Shown: positions 50,880-60,100 of the stretch, piece by piece
Numbering within the stretch: position 1 is the stretch's first letter
Layout: each line of letters starts with the position of its first letter
Assembly: GCA_046351455.1 (NCBI GenBank)
Contig: JAXLYM010000004.1
Location: 372,001 to 436,000, forward strand
Direction of reading: 5' to 3'
DNA: 64,000 nt
Source of the DNA: JADJRH01 sp046351455
Lineage (GTDB): Bacteria; Myxococcota_A; Polyangia; Polyangiales; Polyangiaceae
Translations under genes and position numbers: made by a program
Notes under the pieces: model-generated
What the model was told of the DNA's origin: nothing
The model's database searches: none
The model's input: the letters and a program-made list of their open reading frames with translations, nothing else

Positions 50880-52058
50880 ATGGCCTTCGACCCGAACCGC
50901 ATCCCCTCCGACGTCGACGCCGACTCGAACCTCCTGCGCGACGTCTCGCTGCGCATTCACGCGAACCCGGAGCTGCGCTTCGAGGAGCACCGCGCGGCCG
51001 CGTGGCTCGCGGACACCGTGCAAGCCGCGGGCGTCGACGTGGAGCGCGGCACCGGCGGACTGCCCACGTCGTTCCGCGCGCGCATCGGCAAAGGCGGCGG
51101 GCCGCGCGTCGCGATCCTCGCGGAGTACGACGCGCTGCCGGAGATCGGGCACGCGTGCGGGCACAACCTGATCGCGACGGGAGCGCTCGGCGCGTTCCTC
51201 GGGCTCGCGAAGCAACGGGACGAATTGCCCGGCGCCGTCGAGCTGATCGGCACGCCCGCGGAGGAGGGCGGCGGCGGCAAGATCAAGCTGCTGGAGGCGG
51301 GCGTCTTCGAGGGCGTCGACGCGGCGATGATGTTCCACCCGTTCGATCGCGATCTGCTCGCGCACGACACGCTCGCGACGAACTGGGTCGACATGACGTT
51401 CCGCGGCAAGCCGTCGCACGCGGCGGTCGCGCCGTGGGACGGAAACAGCGCGCTCACGGCCTGTTTGTCGACGTTTCATCTCATCGACTCGCAGCGCGTG
51501 CACTTCCGCGACGGGGTGCGCGTGCACGGCTACATCAAGGACGGCGGGCAGGCGGTGAACATCATCCCGGAGCGCGCGGCGTGCGAATTCTCCGTGCGGG
51601 CGAGGGATCTGAAGGAGCTCGCGCGCGTGCAGGAGATCGTGCTGCGGTGCGCGCGCGGGGCCGCTCTGGCGTGCGGCGTGGAGGCGGAGCTCGGCGTGCG
51701 CGTGGGCTACAAGGACGTGGTCACGAACCTCGCGATGGCGCGGCGCTTCGGCGATCACCTGCGATCGTTCGGCCGCAGCCCGCACGAGGTCGATCCGGAC
51801 GTGGGCACCGGCTCCACCGACATGGGGGACGTGTCGCACGCGGTGCCCTCGATTCACCCGTGGATCGCGATCTGCGACAAGGACCACGCGACCTGCCACC
51901 AGCGCGCGTTCGCCGATCACGCGAAGAGCGAGCGCGGTCATGCGTCGATGATCGCGGCCGCGAAGGCGATGGCGATGACGACCGCGGACCTCCTCACCGA
52001 CGCGGCGCTGCTCGACAAGGTGAAGGTGGAGTTCGCCAACCGTCGCGGAGCCCGCTGA
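50880..52058 (+). CDS. M20 family metallo-amidohydrolase
   Basis: 392-residue zinc amidohydrolase of the M20D/AbgB-like type, hydrolysing N-acyl amino acid or small peptide amides in the cytoplasm. Signatures: RIHANPELRFEEHRAA, AILAEYDALPEIGHACGHNL, GTPAEEGGGGKIKLLEAG, MMFHPFDRD, the lid/dimer strand VDMTFRGKPSHAA, and GSTDMGDVSHAVPSIHPW. All metal ligands (Cys-His, Glu-Glu, His) are present. ATG 50880 is chosen because a TACTAT hexamer sits just upstream and family homology begins about 20 residues in. In-frame ATGs at 50868 and 50847 remain possible. It is divergent from apbE. Aminobenzoyl-glutamate is one possible substrate and would fit the nearby folate gene only loosely. Confidence 0.9.
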   Translation: MAFDPNRIPSDVDADSNLLRDVSLRIHANPELRFEEHRAAAWLADTVQAAGVDVERGTGGLPTSFRARIGKGGGPRVAILAEYDALPEIGHACGHNLIATGALGAFLGLAKQRDELPGAVELIGTPAEEGGGGKIKLLEAGVFEGVDAAMMFHPFDRDLLAHDTLATNWVDMTFRGKPSHAAVAPWDGNSALTACLSTFHLIDSQRVHFRDGVRVHGYIKDGGQAVNIIPERAACEFSVRARDLKELARVQEIVLRCARGAALACGVEAELGVRVGYKDVVTNLAMARRFGDHLRSFGRSPHEVDPDVGTGSTDMGDVSHAVPSIHPWIAICDKDHATCHQRAFADHAKSERGHASMIAAAKAMAMTTADLLTDAALLDKVKVEFANRRGAR

Positions 52059-52328
52059 GGACTCGGCACCTCAGCTCGCACAAGGCGGATCGCCCCACGC
52101 GCGGCGGACTGCCACGCTCCTTGTGCTGATTGAATATCCATTTCAACAAGCCATCTCGATAGGCCGGTGTCGCGCCGTTTCGCGCAAAGCGCTCGCGTGT
52201 CAATCGGTGACGGACAGGGCCGCGCGTGCTAGGAGCACGCTCGCACTGCCCCTGACCATCAGCAGGCCAGTGTACAGCGCACCAGCAGCGTTTTCTTGCA
52301 CCGAAATTGGAATAGGAGATTATCGATC

Positions 52329-52697
52329 ATGACGATTCGGCGTTTTGTGCTTCCGCTTTGTCTTGTGGTGGGCGGGCTTCTCGCGGCGTGCGGCGGTGAC
52401 GAGGGCGGTGAGGGCAACCTGCCGGCGTGCCCCTCCAAGGGGACGACGCTGACCTATGAGAACTTCGGCAAGAAGTTCTTCGCGGACTACTGCACGAGCT
52501 GCCACGCCTCCGGCAGCGGCAACCCGGCGGCCATCAGCGCCGGAGTCTACGAGACGCAGGCCCAGATCCAGGCCGCGGCCGAGGAGATTTACGGCGAGGC
52601 CGGCGACACGAACACCGGCATGCCCCAGGGCGCCATCAAGCCCACGGACGCGGAGCGGCAGCAGCTCGGTGAGTGGCTGTCCTGCGGCGCGAAGTGA
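52329..52697 (+). CDS. Lipoprotein cytochrome c
   Basis: 122-residue exported electron carrier. The signal ends LLAAC (Cys about residue 21), followed by a short linker. A single c-type haem site CTSCH lies near residue 55, with an axial-ligand Met in NTGMPQG near residue 98 and a C-terminal helix (AERQQLGEWL). This is a compact class I cytochrome c tethered to a membrane. ATG 52329 is chosen because the signal begins there; AGGAG lies at 52312-52316. The 270-bp spacer 52059-52328 upstream shows no gene. A strong terminator hairpin follows 17 nt after the stop. No oxidase or reductase gene is adjacent. Confidence 0.88.
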   Translation: MTIRRFVLPLCLVVGGLLAACGGDEGGEGNLPACPSKGTTLTYENFGKKFFADYCTSCHASGSGNPAAISAGVYETQAQIQAAAEEIYGEAGDTNTGMPQGAIKPTDAERQQLGEWLSCGAK

Positions 52698-52713
52698 CCT
52701 CTCCAAGAGAGCA

Positions 52714-52751
52714 GCCCGCCGGAGTCGAAGTCCGATCCGGCGGGCCGTTTT
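52714..52751 (+). terminator. Rho-independent terminator after cytochrome c gene
   Basis: A perfect 10-bp stem GCCCGCCGGA / TCCGGCGGGC (52714-52723, 52736-52745) with a 12-nt loop is followed by CGTTTTG. It lies between convergent genes and may also act on the minus-strand operon. Confidence 0.85.
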
Positions 52752-52778
52752 GAATACGATCTGTGGTGGAGCGCGCCG

Positions 52779-54290
52779 TCAGACGCCGCAGGCCACGTTC
52801 TTGGTCTGGAGCTCCACGCCCGCCGCGTCGCCGACGGCCTTCGCCTCGGAGAGCAGGAAGCGGAACATCGCGTTCGCGATCGGCTTCTCTTTGCGCTCGT
52901 TGAAGAGCCACACGGCCTGCGCGCACACGTCGCCGTGCACCTTGGTGAAGGCCAGATAGCGCAGCTCCGGGCCGCCCATGGAGACGCCGCGATCATAGGC
53001 CATCCGGAGGGCGGAGAACTCGCGCCACTCGTCGATCGGGGAGAGGGCGCGGCGCTCGGCCACGCGGGTCTTCACGGCGTCGGAGAGGGCCTCGATCACG
53101 GCCAGTGCTTCGTCCCGGAGGCGGCGCTGCGCGGCGGACGCGGTGTCGCCGAGCTCGTCCACCGTGTCGTCGAGGGCGATGCGGTGACGCTTCAGGAGAT
53201 GGAACAAGGCCTCTTCCACGTCGTCGCGGAGGCGGGAGAGGAGGCCAGTCGAGCGATTGGCACCCAGGAACGCGGCCCGATCCTCGATGTCGCGAGCGAG
53301 GGAGTCGTCCTCGAGCGCCTCGTCGAACGCGCGGCCCACCGCGGCGATCTCCGCGGGCGTCGGCTTCTTCGCGTGGAGGAGGCGGACGTGCATGGCGAGC
53401 GCGCGGGCCAATCGATCGCCCTCCGGCGCGACGGGCGCGGGCGGCGCCTGCGATTCGCGATCTTCGTCCACGGGGGGCGAGCCGTCCGGCACGCTGAGCG
53501 CGCGCTCCACGATCGGCCACGCGGCGATGCGGGAAGGCGCGAAGGCCCACCGGAAGAGGAGCCAGTATTTGGTCGGCGCGTCGGGGCGGCCGAGGAGGCG
53601 CTTGCCCACGCCCGCGAGGAGCCACGCGGGGCGGCCGGCGTCCACGAGGTCGGCGCCGATGTCGATCACGTCGGCCCACGCTCCACGCTGGGCGGCGGAC
53701 GCGGCGAGCCACTCGGCGGCGGTGTGACGCGCGGCCGGTCCGCACGCGCGGCTGTCGAGCGTGCGCACGCTCTCGAAGAGGACGCGCGCGCCGTCTTCGT
53801 CGCCGCGGGCCAGCGCCATGATCCCGGACGCGGTGATGCCCGCGCCGCGGAGCGTGGTCGCCGACTGGATGCGGTCCTCGAGCCACGCGGCGCTCTCGGT
53901 GTCGAAGCTCGATTTGCGCAGCAGCGCGACGGACGCCGCGAGGAGGGCGAGGCTCTCGCGCTCCTCCTGCACCCACGCGGCCCTCGCGACGTAGTACGCC
54001 GGCTTCACGAGGCCGAACGGCGCGAGGACGTACCGCGCGAGCGGCCAGAGGAGCGCCGACAGGAGGACCGCGCCGCCGGGGAGATACGTGGCGAGCGTGC
54101 GCGGCGGGGCCAGCGCGATGTACCCGGCCAGCGGCGCCGCCAGCACCCACAGGAACACGAAGCGGAGGACGCGGCGCGCCTTCGTGGAGAGCGGAGGCGT
54201 CGGTTTGCCTTGTTTCGCCGCGTGGGCCTGCGACGCAGCGATGATCACGCGCACGATCAGGATCACGATGAAGAGCGCCGCGTGGTTCAT
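52779..54290 (-). CDS. Membrane protein ending kinase-Hsp70 operon
   Basis: 503-residue protein not recognised. The first residues form a transmembrane helix (ALFIVILIVRVIIAASQA), followed by a basic loop. Two more hydrophobic helices occur near residues 45-65 and 72-100 (AVLLSALLWPLARYVLAPFG). Beyond about residue 110 the chain is soluble and helical with TPR-like helix pairs (GDEDGARVLFESVRTLDSRA, GAWADVIDIGADLVDAG), an acidic linker, and long C-terminal helices. No catalytic motif was found. Its ATG overlaps the J-like gene stop by 4 nt (ATGA). A membrane anchor or client-handling partner of the Hsp70 module is inferred from this position. It ends 28 nt from the cytochrome terminator, convergently. 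Confidence 0.7.
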   Translation of the reverse strand: MNHAALFIVILIVRVIIAASQAHAAKQGKPTPPLSTKARRVLRFVFLWVLAAPLAGYIALAPPRTLATYLPGGAVLLSALLWPLARYVLAPFGLVKPAYYVARAAWVQEERESLALLAASVALLRKSSFDTESAAWLEDRIQSATTLRGAGITASGIMALARGDEDGARVLFESVRTLDSRACGPAARHTAAEWLAASAAQRGAWADVIDIGADLVDAGRPAWLLAGVGKRLLGRPDAPTKYWLLFRWAFAPSRIAAWPIVERALSVPDGSPPVDEDRESQAPPAPVAPEGDRLARALAMHVRLLHAKKPTPAEIAAVGRAFDEALEDDSLARDIEDRAAFLGANRSTGLLSRLRDDVEEALFHLLKRHRIALDDTVDELGDTASAAQRRLRDEALAVIEALSDAVKTRVAERRALSPIDEWREFSALRMAYDRGVSMGGPELRYLAFTKVHGDVCAQAVWLFNERKEKPIANAMFRFLLSEAKAVGDAAGVELQTKNVACGV

Positions 54291-54709
54291 CGGCGGCTCC
54301 ACCCGAAGGCGGCGAGCGCGCCTTTCCATGGGCGATCCTGGCGCGGCGAACGCGGCACGTGGACGTCGTCGAGGCCGAGGTCCGCGTCCGGATCCGGGGC
54401 TTTCTCCGAGGGATCCGCGATCGTGAGGCGGGCCCACAGCTCCTCTTCGAGGCGGCGATCCGGGTCGCGCAGCTTCGCCATCGCGAGGCGCACCTTGTCC
54501 GCGTCACGCGTCGCGGGGCCGACGGGCGTCGGGTATTTCGCGGCCGCGGAGAGGCCGAGCTCCAGCATCGCGAGCAGCTTCTGCCCCTGGCGCTCCACGT
54601 CGAGCCGGCTGCACGCGGGGGTGAGCTCCAGCACGTGGAACGCGTTGTCGCGGATGCGTGCGAGCGCCGCCGCGCCCGCGTCCGATTGCGCGCCGTCCAT
54701 CGGGCTCAC
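54287..54709 (-). CDS. J-domain-like protein lacking the HPD motif
   Basis: About 140 residues from GTG 54709 (ATG 54700 is the alternative). GTG is preferred because it overlaps the Hsp70 stop (GTGA) and has GGAG just upstream. The chain has a J-domain-like helical layout: NAFHVLELTPACSRLDVERQGQKLL in consecutive segments, a turn, then DADKVRLAMAKLRDPDRRLEEELW, which parallels the terminal helix of J domains with its D-P-x-R. The HPD tripeptide that drives Hsp70 ATP hydrolysis is not present in the expected turn, which reads AMLELG. The C-terminal 40 residues are acidic then basic and disordered. It probably positions the neighbouring Hsp70 rather than stimulating it in the classical way; that is inference. 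Confidence 0.65.
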   Translation of the reverse strand: MSPMDGAQSDAGAAALARIRDNAFHVLELTPACSRLDVERQGQKLLAMLELGLSAAAKYPTPVGPATRDADKVRLAMAKLRDPDRRLEEELWARLTIADPSEKAPDPDADLGLDDVHVPRSPRQDRPWKGALAAFGWSRR

Positions 54710-57192
54710 CGTACTCCGGATTCGTATCCGCGCTGGCGCTCGCGCACGTCGACGGGCATGAGGCGCTGCAGGTCCTTCACGATGGTGCGCAGCGCGGGCA
54801 TGTCGTTGCGCTCCAGCGCGCGGCGGCCGTCGCGGACGAGCTCGCGCGCCTTCACGAGATCCGTCGCGCGATCGACCTCCGACGCGGCGTCCTCGAAGAG
54901 CCACTTCGTCGAGTCGGGGTGGCGGTTGAACGCGGCGCTCGCGAGGTTGCGGACGACGCGCAGCTGGCGCTCCAGCTCGACGGGATCCTTGTCCTTGCGG
55001 GCGCGCTCGACGGCGTCGGTCGCGTCGTGGAGGAGGCGCTGCTCGGCCTTGGTGCCGTACTCGCTGACGAGCGACGCGGCCGAGGAGAGGGCGTTTCGAG
55101 CCTCGAAATCGAGCTCGGGCCAGCGCTTCGCGGCGTCGCACTCGTCGAGGATCGCCTCGGCGTCGATGAGGGCGCGGCGCGCCTTCTGGCCCGCGTCGAG
55201 GTCGCCGCCCTTCGCCGCGTCGACGTCGCGCTCCGCCTCCGAGACCGCGCAGTCGACGAACGTGAGCTTGCCGATCATGTGCACGTCGTTGCGGCGCATG
55301 GAGTCGGATCGCAGCGAGGTCATGCGGTCGCGGAGCTGCGACACCATGCGCGTCAGCACCTCGGGCGAGGCGTCCGGCACGAGGAGGTGCGCGACGTGCT
55401 CGAACACCTGCGACAGAGCCGGCACGAACGCGCGCGCCGAGAGGTGGCCGCCGCGATCCAGCTCCAGCGTCAGCTCGATCTGCGATCCGACCGGCAGCGT
55501 CGCGGTGATGCCGCTGCCCGGGATCTCCAGCGTCCCGACGAGGCGGCACAGATGCGCGCGCGACAGCTCGCCCTGCACGATCGGGATCTTGAGGATCGGG
55601 GGGCTCGCGCCGGTGGTGCGCGCGATCGTCTCCACGGTCTGGTGCATGAACGTGCGGCGCGCGGGGAGCGGGGCGCCGCGCTCGAAGTAGACGCGCACCG
55701 TGTCGTCCGCGAGGGCGACGCCGACCGTGCGCGACAGGGGCGGATCGCCGATCGTGAGGCCTTGCACGATCGTGAAGCTCGTGGGGCTCACGGCGACAGG
55801 CTTGCGGTCGTTCGCGCCCTCGAACATCTCCACCTTGAAGACGTTGGGCCGGCGCGGGACGAGCTCGATCAGCGCGACGAACGCGCCCTCGGCGTCGAGC
55901 GGGACGTCCTCGGATTTCCACTGCCCGTCCGCGCGCGTGAGGCGCACCCACCGCGGGATCGGCTTCGCGCCTTTGGCTTGGTTTTCCGCGTCCGCGAGGC
56001 GACCGACGACGTGCGGCGTGAGGTCCGAGGTCATCGCGGGGTACTGGAGCCACAGCTTCTTCGCGGTGGCCTCGGGCTCGGCGGCGGCGCGCGCGTCGAG
56101 GCCCGCGGTCGCGGCGTACAGCGCGGCGCCCTGCGCGACGAGCGTCATCGGATCCATCCCCTCGCCGAACGGAGCGCCGAGCGCTTCTTTCACGCGGGCG
56201 CGCAGGCCGGGCATCACCGTGGGGCCGCCGACGAGCACGATGCGGCCGATCTGCTCCTTCGAGAGGCCGTTCGATTTGAGGAGGCGCAGGCACACGTCGA
56301 TCGATCGATCCACGAGCGGCGCGATGATCCCGTCCAGCGTGGCGCGGTCGATCGTGACGTCGACGTCGACGGATCGGCCGTCGACCTCGAAGGCGCCCGG
56401 CACCGCGATCGTCGCCTCCGGGGCGCGCGTCAGCTCGATCTTGGCTTCTTCGACGGCGCTCTTGAGCTTGCGCAGGCTCGGCCCGAGGCGCGGATCGGCG
56501 CGCGAGAGCGTGACCTCGTTCGCGCGCGCCGTCTCGGCGAGGACGTGATCGAGCAGCGCCCAGTCGAAATCGCGGCCGCCGAGGAAGTTGTCGCCGTCGT
56601 GACCGACCACGCGCAGGAGGCCGTCGCGCGTCTCAAGCAGCGACACGTCGAACGTGCCGCCGCCGAGGTCGTACACGAGCCACGCGCCCGTCGTGTCGGT
56701 CGCGGACCACCCGGCGGCGAGCGCGGACGCGACCGGCTCCTGGATCAGCTCCACGCGCTCGAACCCGGCGAGGCGCGCGGCCTCCGAAGTGGCTGCGGAC
56801 TGCGGCAATTCGAACAGCGCGGGCACGGCGATCACCGCGTGCGCGGGCACGAACCCGAGGTGCTCCTTGATGTCGGCGCGCAGGCTCCGGAGCACCTCCG
56901 CGGAGAGCTCCTCCGGCTTCTTCTTCGTCTTCGCCGCGACGAATTCGATGGGCTGCGCGGTCCCCATGAGCCGCTTGAATTCGCCGCGCGTGTTGTTCGG
57001 ATCCGACTCCAAGAACCGGCGCGCGCGCTCGCCGACGAGCACGTTCCCGCGCGCGTCGATGCGCACGACGCTGGGCGTGAGAGAGGCGCCTTGCGGGTTG
57101 CGGACGAGGGTGACTTTGTCTCCGTCGAAGACGGCGGCGGTGGAGTTGGTGGTGCCGAGATCGATACCGACGTACTGGGGTCGCGCGCTCAC
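54706..57192 (-). CDS. Divergent Hsp70 (DnaK-like) with long C-terminal extension
   Basis: 828-residue Hsp70-family chaperone, about 190 residues longer than DnaK. The ATPase domain is intact: VGIDLGTTNSTAAVF, DPNNTRGEFKRLMG, AVIAVPALFELPQS, DLGGGTFDVSLLE and VLVGGPTVMPGLR (canonical VGGxxRxP altered). The substrate-binding part is diverged, although GSGITATLPVGSQIELTLELD resembles the beta-sandwich. From about residue 600 a charged helical region runs to the end without the EEVD-type tail. No heat-shock operon context exists. GTG 57192 overlaps the upstream kinase gene stop (GTGA) and its own stop overlaps the J-like gene. A dedicated chaperone working with the kinase or its cargo is inferred. 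Confidence 0.9.
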   Translation of the reverse strand: MSARPQYVGIDLGTTNSTAAVFDGDKVTLVRNPQGASLTPSVVRIDARGNVLVGERARRFLESDPNNTRGEFKRLMGTAQPIEFVAAKTKKKPEELSAEVLRSLRADIKEHLGFVPAHAVIAVPALFELPQSAATSEAARLAGFERVELIQEPVASALAAGWSATDTTGAWLVYDLGGGTFDVSLLETRDGLLRVVGHDGDNFLGGRDFDWALLDHVLAETARANEVTLSRADPRLGPSLRKLKSAVEEAKIELTRAPEATIAVPGAFEVDGRSVDVDVTIDRATLDGIIAPLVDRSIDVCLRLLKSNGLSKEQIGRIVLVGGPTVMPGLRARVKEALGAPFGEGMDPMTLVAQGAALYAATAGLDARAAAEPEATAKKLWLQYPAMTSDLTPHVVGRLADAENQAKGAKPIPRWVRLTRADGQWKSEDVPLDAEGAFVALIELVPRRPNVFKVEMFEGANDRKPVAVSPTSFTIVQGLTIGDPPLSRTVGVALADDTVRVYFERGAPLPARRTFMHQTVETIARTTGASPPILKIPIVQGELSRAHLCRLVGTLEIPGSGITATLPVGSQIELTLELDRGGHLSARAFVPALSQVFEHVAHLLVPDASPEVLTRMVSQLRDRMTSLRSDSMRRNDVHMIGKLTFVDCAVSEAERDVDAAKGGDLDAGQKARRALIDAEAILDECDAAKRWPELDFEARNALSSAASLVSEYGTKAEQRLLHDATDAVERARKDKDPVELERQLRVVRNLASAAFNRHPDSTKWLFEDAASEVDRATDLVKARELVRDGRRALERNDMPALRTIVKDLQRLMPVDVRERQRGYESGVR

Positions 57193-60100
57193 GGCGCGGA
57201 GTGTAGCCTACTCTCGGCGAGACCTCGCGCGGTCAGAAGGCCCTGGACGCGCGCGTTCTCGGGGATGCGCGACAGGAACGACTCGGCGAGCTCGGGGTCG
57301 CGGATCTTGGCGCGGCTCTCTTCGATCTCGCGGTCCGCGCGGAGGAGCATCGCGTCGGCCTCGGCGTCGCGGCCGAGCGCGATCAGGGACGTCGCGCGCG
57401 CCAGCATGCACACGACCACGCACTCCTCGACGGCGCCCTTCTCTGCGAGGATCGCGAGCGCCTCGTCCGCGGTGCGGATCGCCTCGTCGTGCCGGCCGGC
57501 CGCGGCGCGGGCCTCCGCGAGGCGGGCCAGCGCCGTGAAGCGCGTCGCCGCGGTCGGCGCGCTCGCGAGGGCCTGGCTCGCCTCGCGCTCGGCGTCCTCG
57601 ACCCGGCCGTCCGCGACCGCGATCGCCGCCAGCAGCGCGCGCGCCGAGGACGTGAGCCGCACGTCGCGCTGCGCCTCGAACTCGACGAGCGCCTCTTCCT
57701 GCGATCTCCGGGCTTCGTCGAGCTTCCCGAGCCGCAGGAGGGGCGAGCCGAGATCGTGCTTCGCGTGCGGCGCCAGGTTCGTGAGGCCGAGGCGCGCGGC
57801 CGCCGTGATCGCGTCGCGCAGCGATCGCTCCGCCTCTTCGAGCGCGCCGCACTCGCCGAGGTACCAGCCGAGCGTCTTGCGCGCCGAGCACGCCTGCCGG
57901 ATGTCGCCGCCCACCTCGAACGCGGCGGCCGTCTCGCGGAGCGCCGCGATCGCGCCGAACGGATCGCCCGAGAACGCAGCGCGGGCGCCCACCGTCCGCG
58001 CCTGGTACGCGCGCACCATCGGATCGGACTGGAACATCTCCCGCGCGATGAAGGCGAGCCTCTCGTGGAGCGCGTCCGACTCGGCCCGCTCCCCGCCGAC
58101 GACGAGCTGCACGATCGTGTTCGAGGCGGCCGCGGCGAACGGCACCGCGAGCGAGAGATCCGGATCCATCGCGACGAGGCGCGCGGCGACCGCGGAGATC
58201 GCCGACATGTCGCCGAGCCGCCCGCTCGCGACCACGTGCGCGGAGCACGCGCGGAACCAGGCCGGATCCGTGGGCACGACGAGCGCGAGGGCCTCCGCTC
58301 CGCGGCGCGCGGCGGCCTCCATTTCGCCGCGGTGCCCGTGCGCCTCCGCGAGGATCGCCGCCGCGCGGCCCGCGAGGACCGGGCTCGGATCCATCGCCGT
58401 CGCGCGCGTCGCGTGCTCGCTCGCCAGCGCGAAATCGTTCCCGTCGAGCGCCTGCTCCGCCGCGCGGAGGAGGAACCCGGCCGCGCGCCCCGGATCGTTC
58501 CCGAGCGAGAAATGCCGCGCCAGCACGGTCGCGTCGCGCTCGCCCGCGCGCACGAGCCACTCGCCCGCGAGCCGGTGCCCCACCTCGCGATCCGCCTCCG
58601 GGAGCATCGCGTACGCGGCCTCCTGCACGAGGTCCTGCGCGATCGTCATCTGCGCTTCGCCGGGGAATTTCGAGGCCTGCGCGCGCGAGATCCACTCGCG
58701 ATCGACGAGCTCGCGGAGCCACGAGCGCACCTCCGCCGGGGCGAGCGGCGTCATCGCGACGACCGCGCCCTCCCAGAACGTGCGGCCGAACACGCTCGCC
58801 GCGCGCAGCACCCGACGCGCCGCGGGATCCAGCGCGCCGATGCGCGCCTCCACCATCGAGAGCACGGTGTCGGGCAGCTCGCCCCCGTCGCGCTCGGCGA
58901 CCGCGCGAACGATCTCTTCGAGGTGCAGCGGATGGCCCGCGGCGCGCGCGACGATCCGGGCGACCAGATCGGGCGCGGCGCTCGCTCCGAGGGCGTGGCG
59001 CACGAGCTTCTCGCTCGCCTTGGCGGACAGCGGCCCGACGCGGATCACCTGCGGGACGCGCTCCTCCCAGAGGCTCGGGAACAGATCGTCCACCTCGGGC
59101 CGCGCCGTCGCGAGCACGAAGAGCGGCTGATCGGACAGCGCCCGCAGCGTCGCGTCCACGAGCTTCACCGTCGGCAGATCACCGAGGTGCAGATCCTCCA
59201 GCACGAGCACCACCGGCCCCGCGGAGCACTCGGCGGCGACGAATTCCTGGAACGCGCGCTTGTGCTGATCGCCGAGCAGCAGCGCGTCGTCCTTCGCGGC
59301 CGCGACCTCCGGCCCCGCGGACGCGTCGAGCGGCAGGCCGATCAGATTGCCGAGGAACGCCGTCACGCGCGCGCGGTCGACCTCCGGCACGCGCTCGGCC
59401 ACGCGCGCGGCGAGGCGCTCCGCGCGGACGACCGTCGGCTCGCCTCCGGAGAGCTCCAGCATCGCGAGGATCGCCTGCGAAAGAAGGGCGAACGGCGATC
59501 CGGCGGTCATCACGTCGCCGCGCCCGATCCACACGCGCGGCGGCTCTTCCTGCTGCGCGAGGCGGCGGAGCATCTCGACGCGGACGCGCGATTTCCCGAC
59601 GCCGCCCGGGCCTTTCAGCACGGCCGCCTTCGCCGCGGGCTCGTCCACGCACTGTCGGTACAGCGCGTCGAGCATGCCGAGCTCCAGCTCGCGCCCGGCG
59701 CACGGCGTCTTCTTCCCGAGGACCGGCCGCACGTCCCCCGTGCCCGGCCGCAGCCGCCCGAGCAGCGCGAACCCGGTGCCGCTCGCCTCCACCTCGAAGC
59801 GCCCTTCGAGCAAGCCGAACGTGGTGTCGTCGATCGCGACGGGCGCGGGCTCTTCGATCGGCGCCTCCGCCGCGGCCCGCGCGAGGTGCGATCGCAGCGT
59901 CTCCGCGGCGCGATCGAGCACGTCACCTCGGACGCCGCGCCGGCCCGTCGCGATCGCGATCGTCGCGAGCGGCTCCGCCGAGCGCAGCGCGAGCGCGCAC
60001 GCCGCGGCCCGCGTCGCGAGATCCGACAGCGCGCCCGCGCCGTCGAACAGCACGGACACGGCCGCGGACTGCACGATCCCCGTCTGCGCCTGGAACCGCC

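Noticed and set aside
54658..59130. A 1490-codon plus-strand frame opposite the Hsp70 and kinase genes
   Set aside because: The minus strand encodes motif-complete Hsp70 and kinase/ATPase proteins; the plus frame has only biased Arg/Ser/Ala composition.
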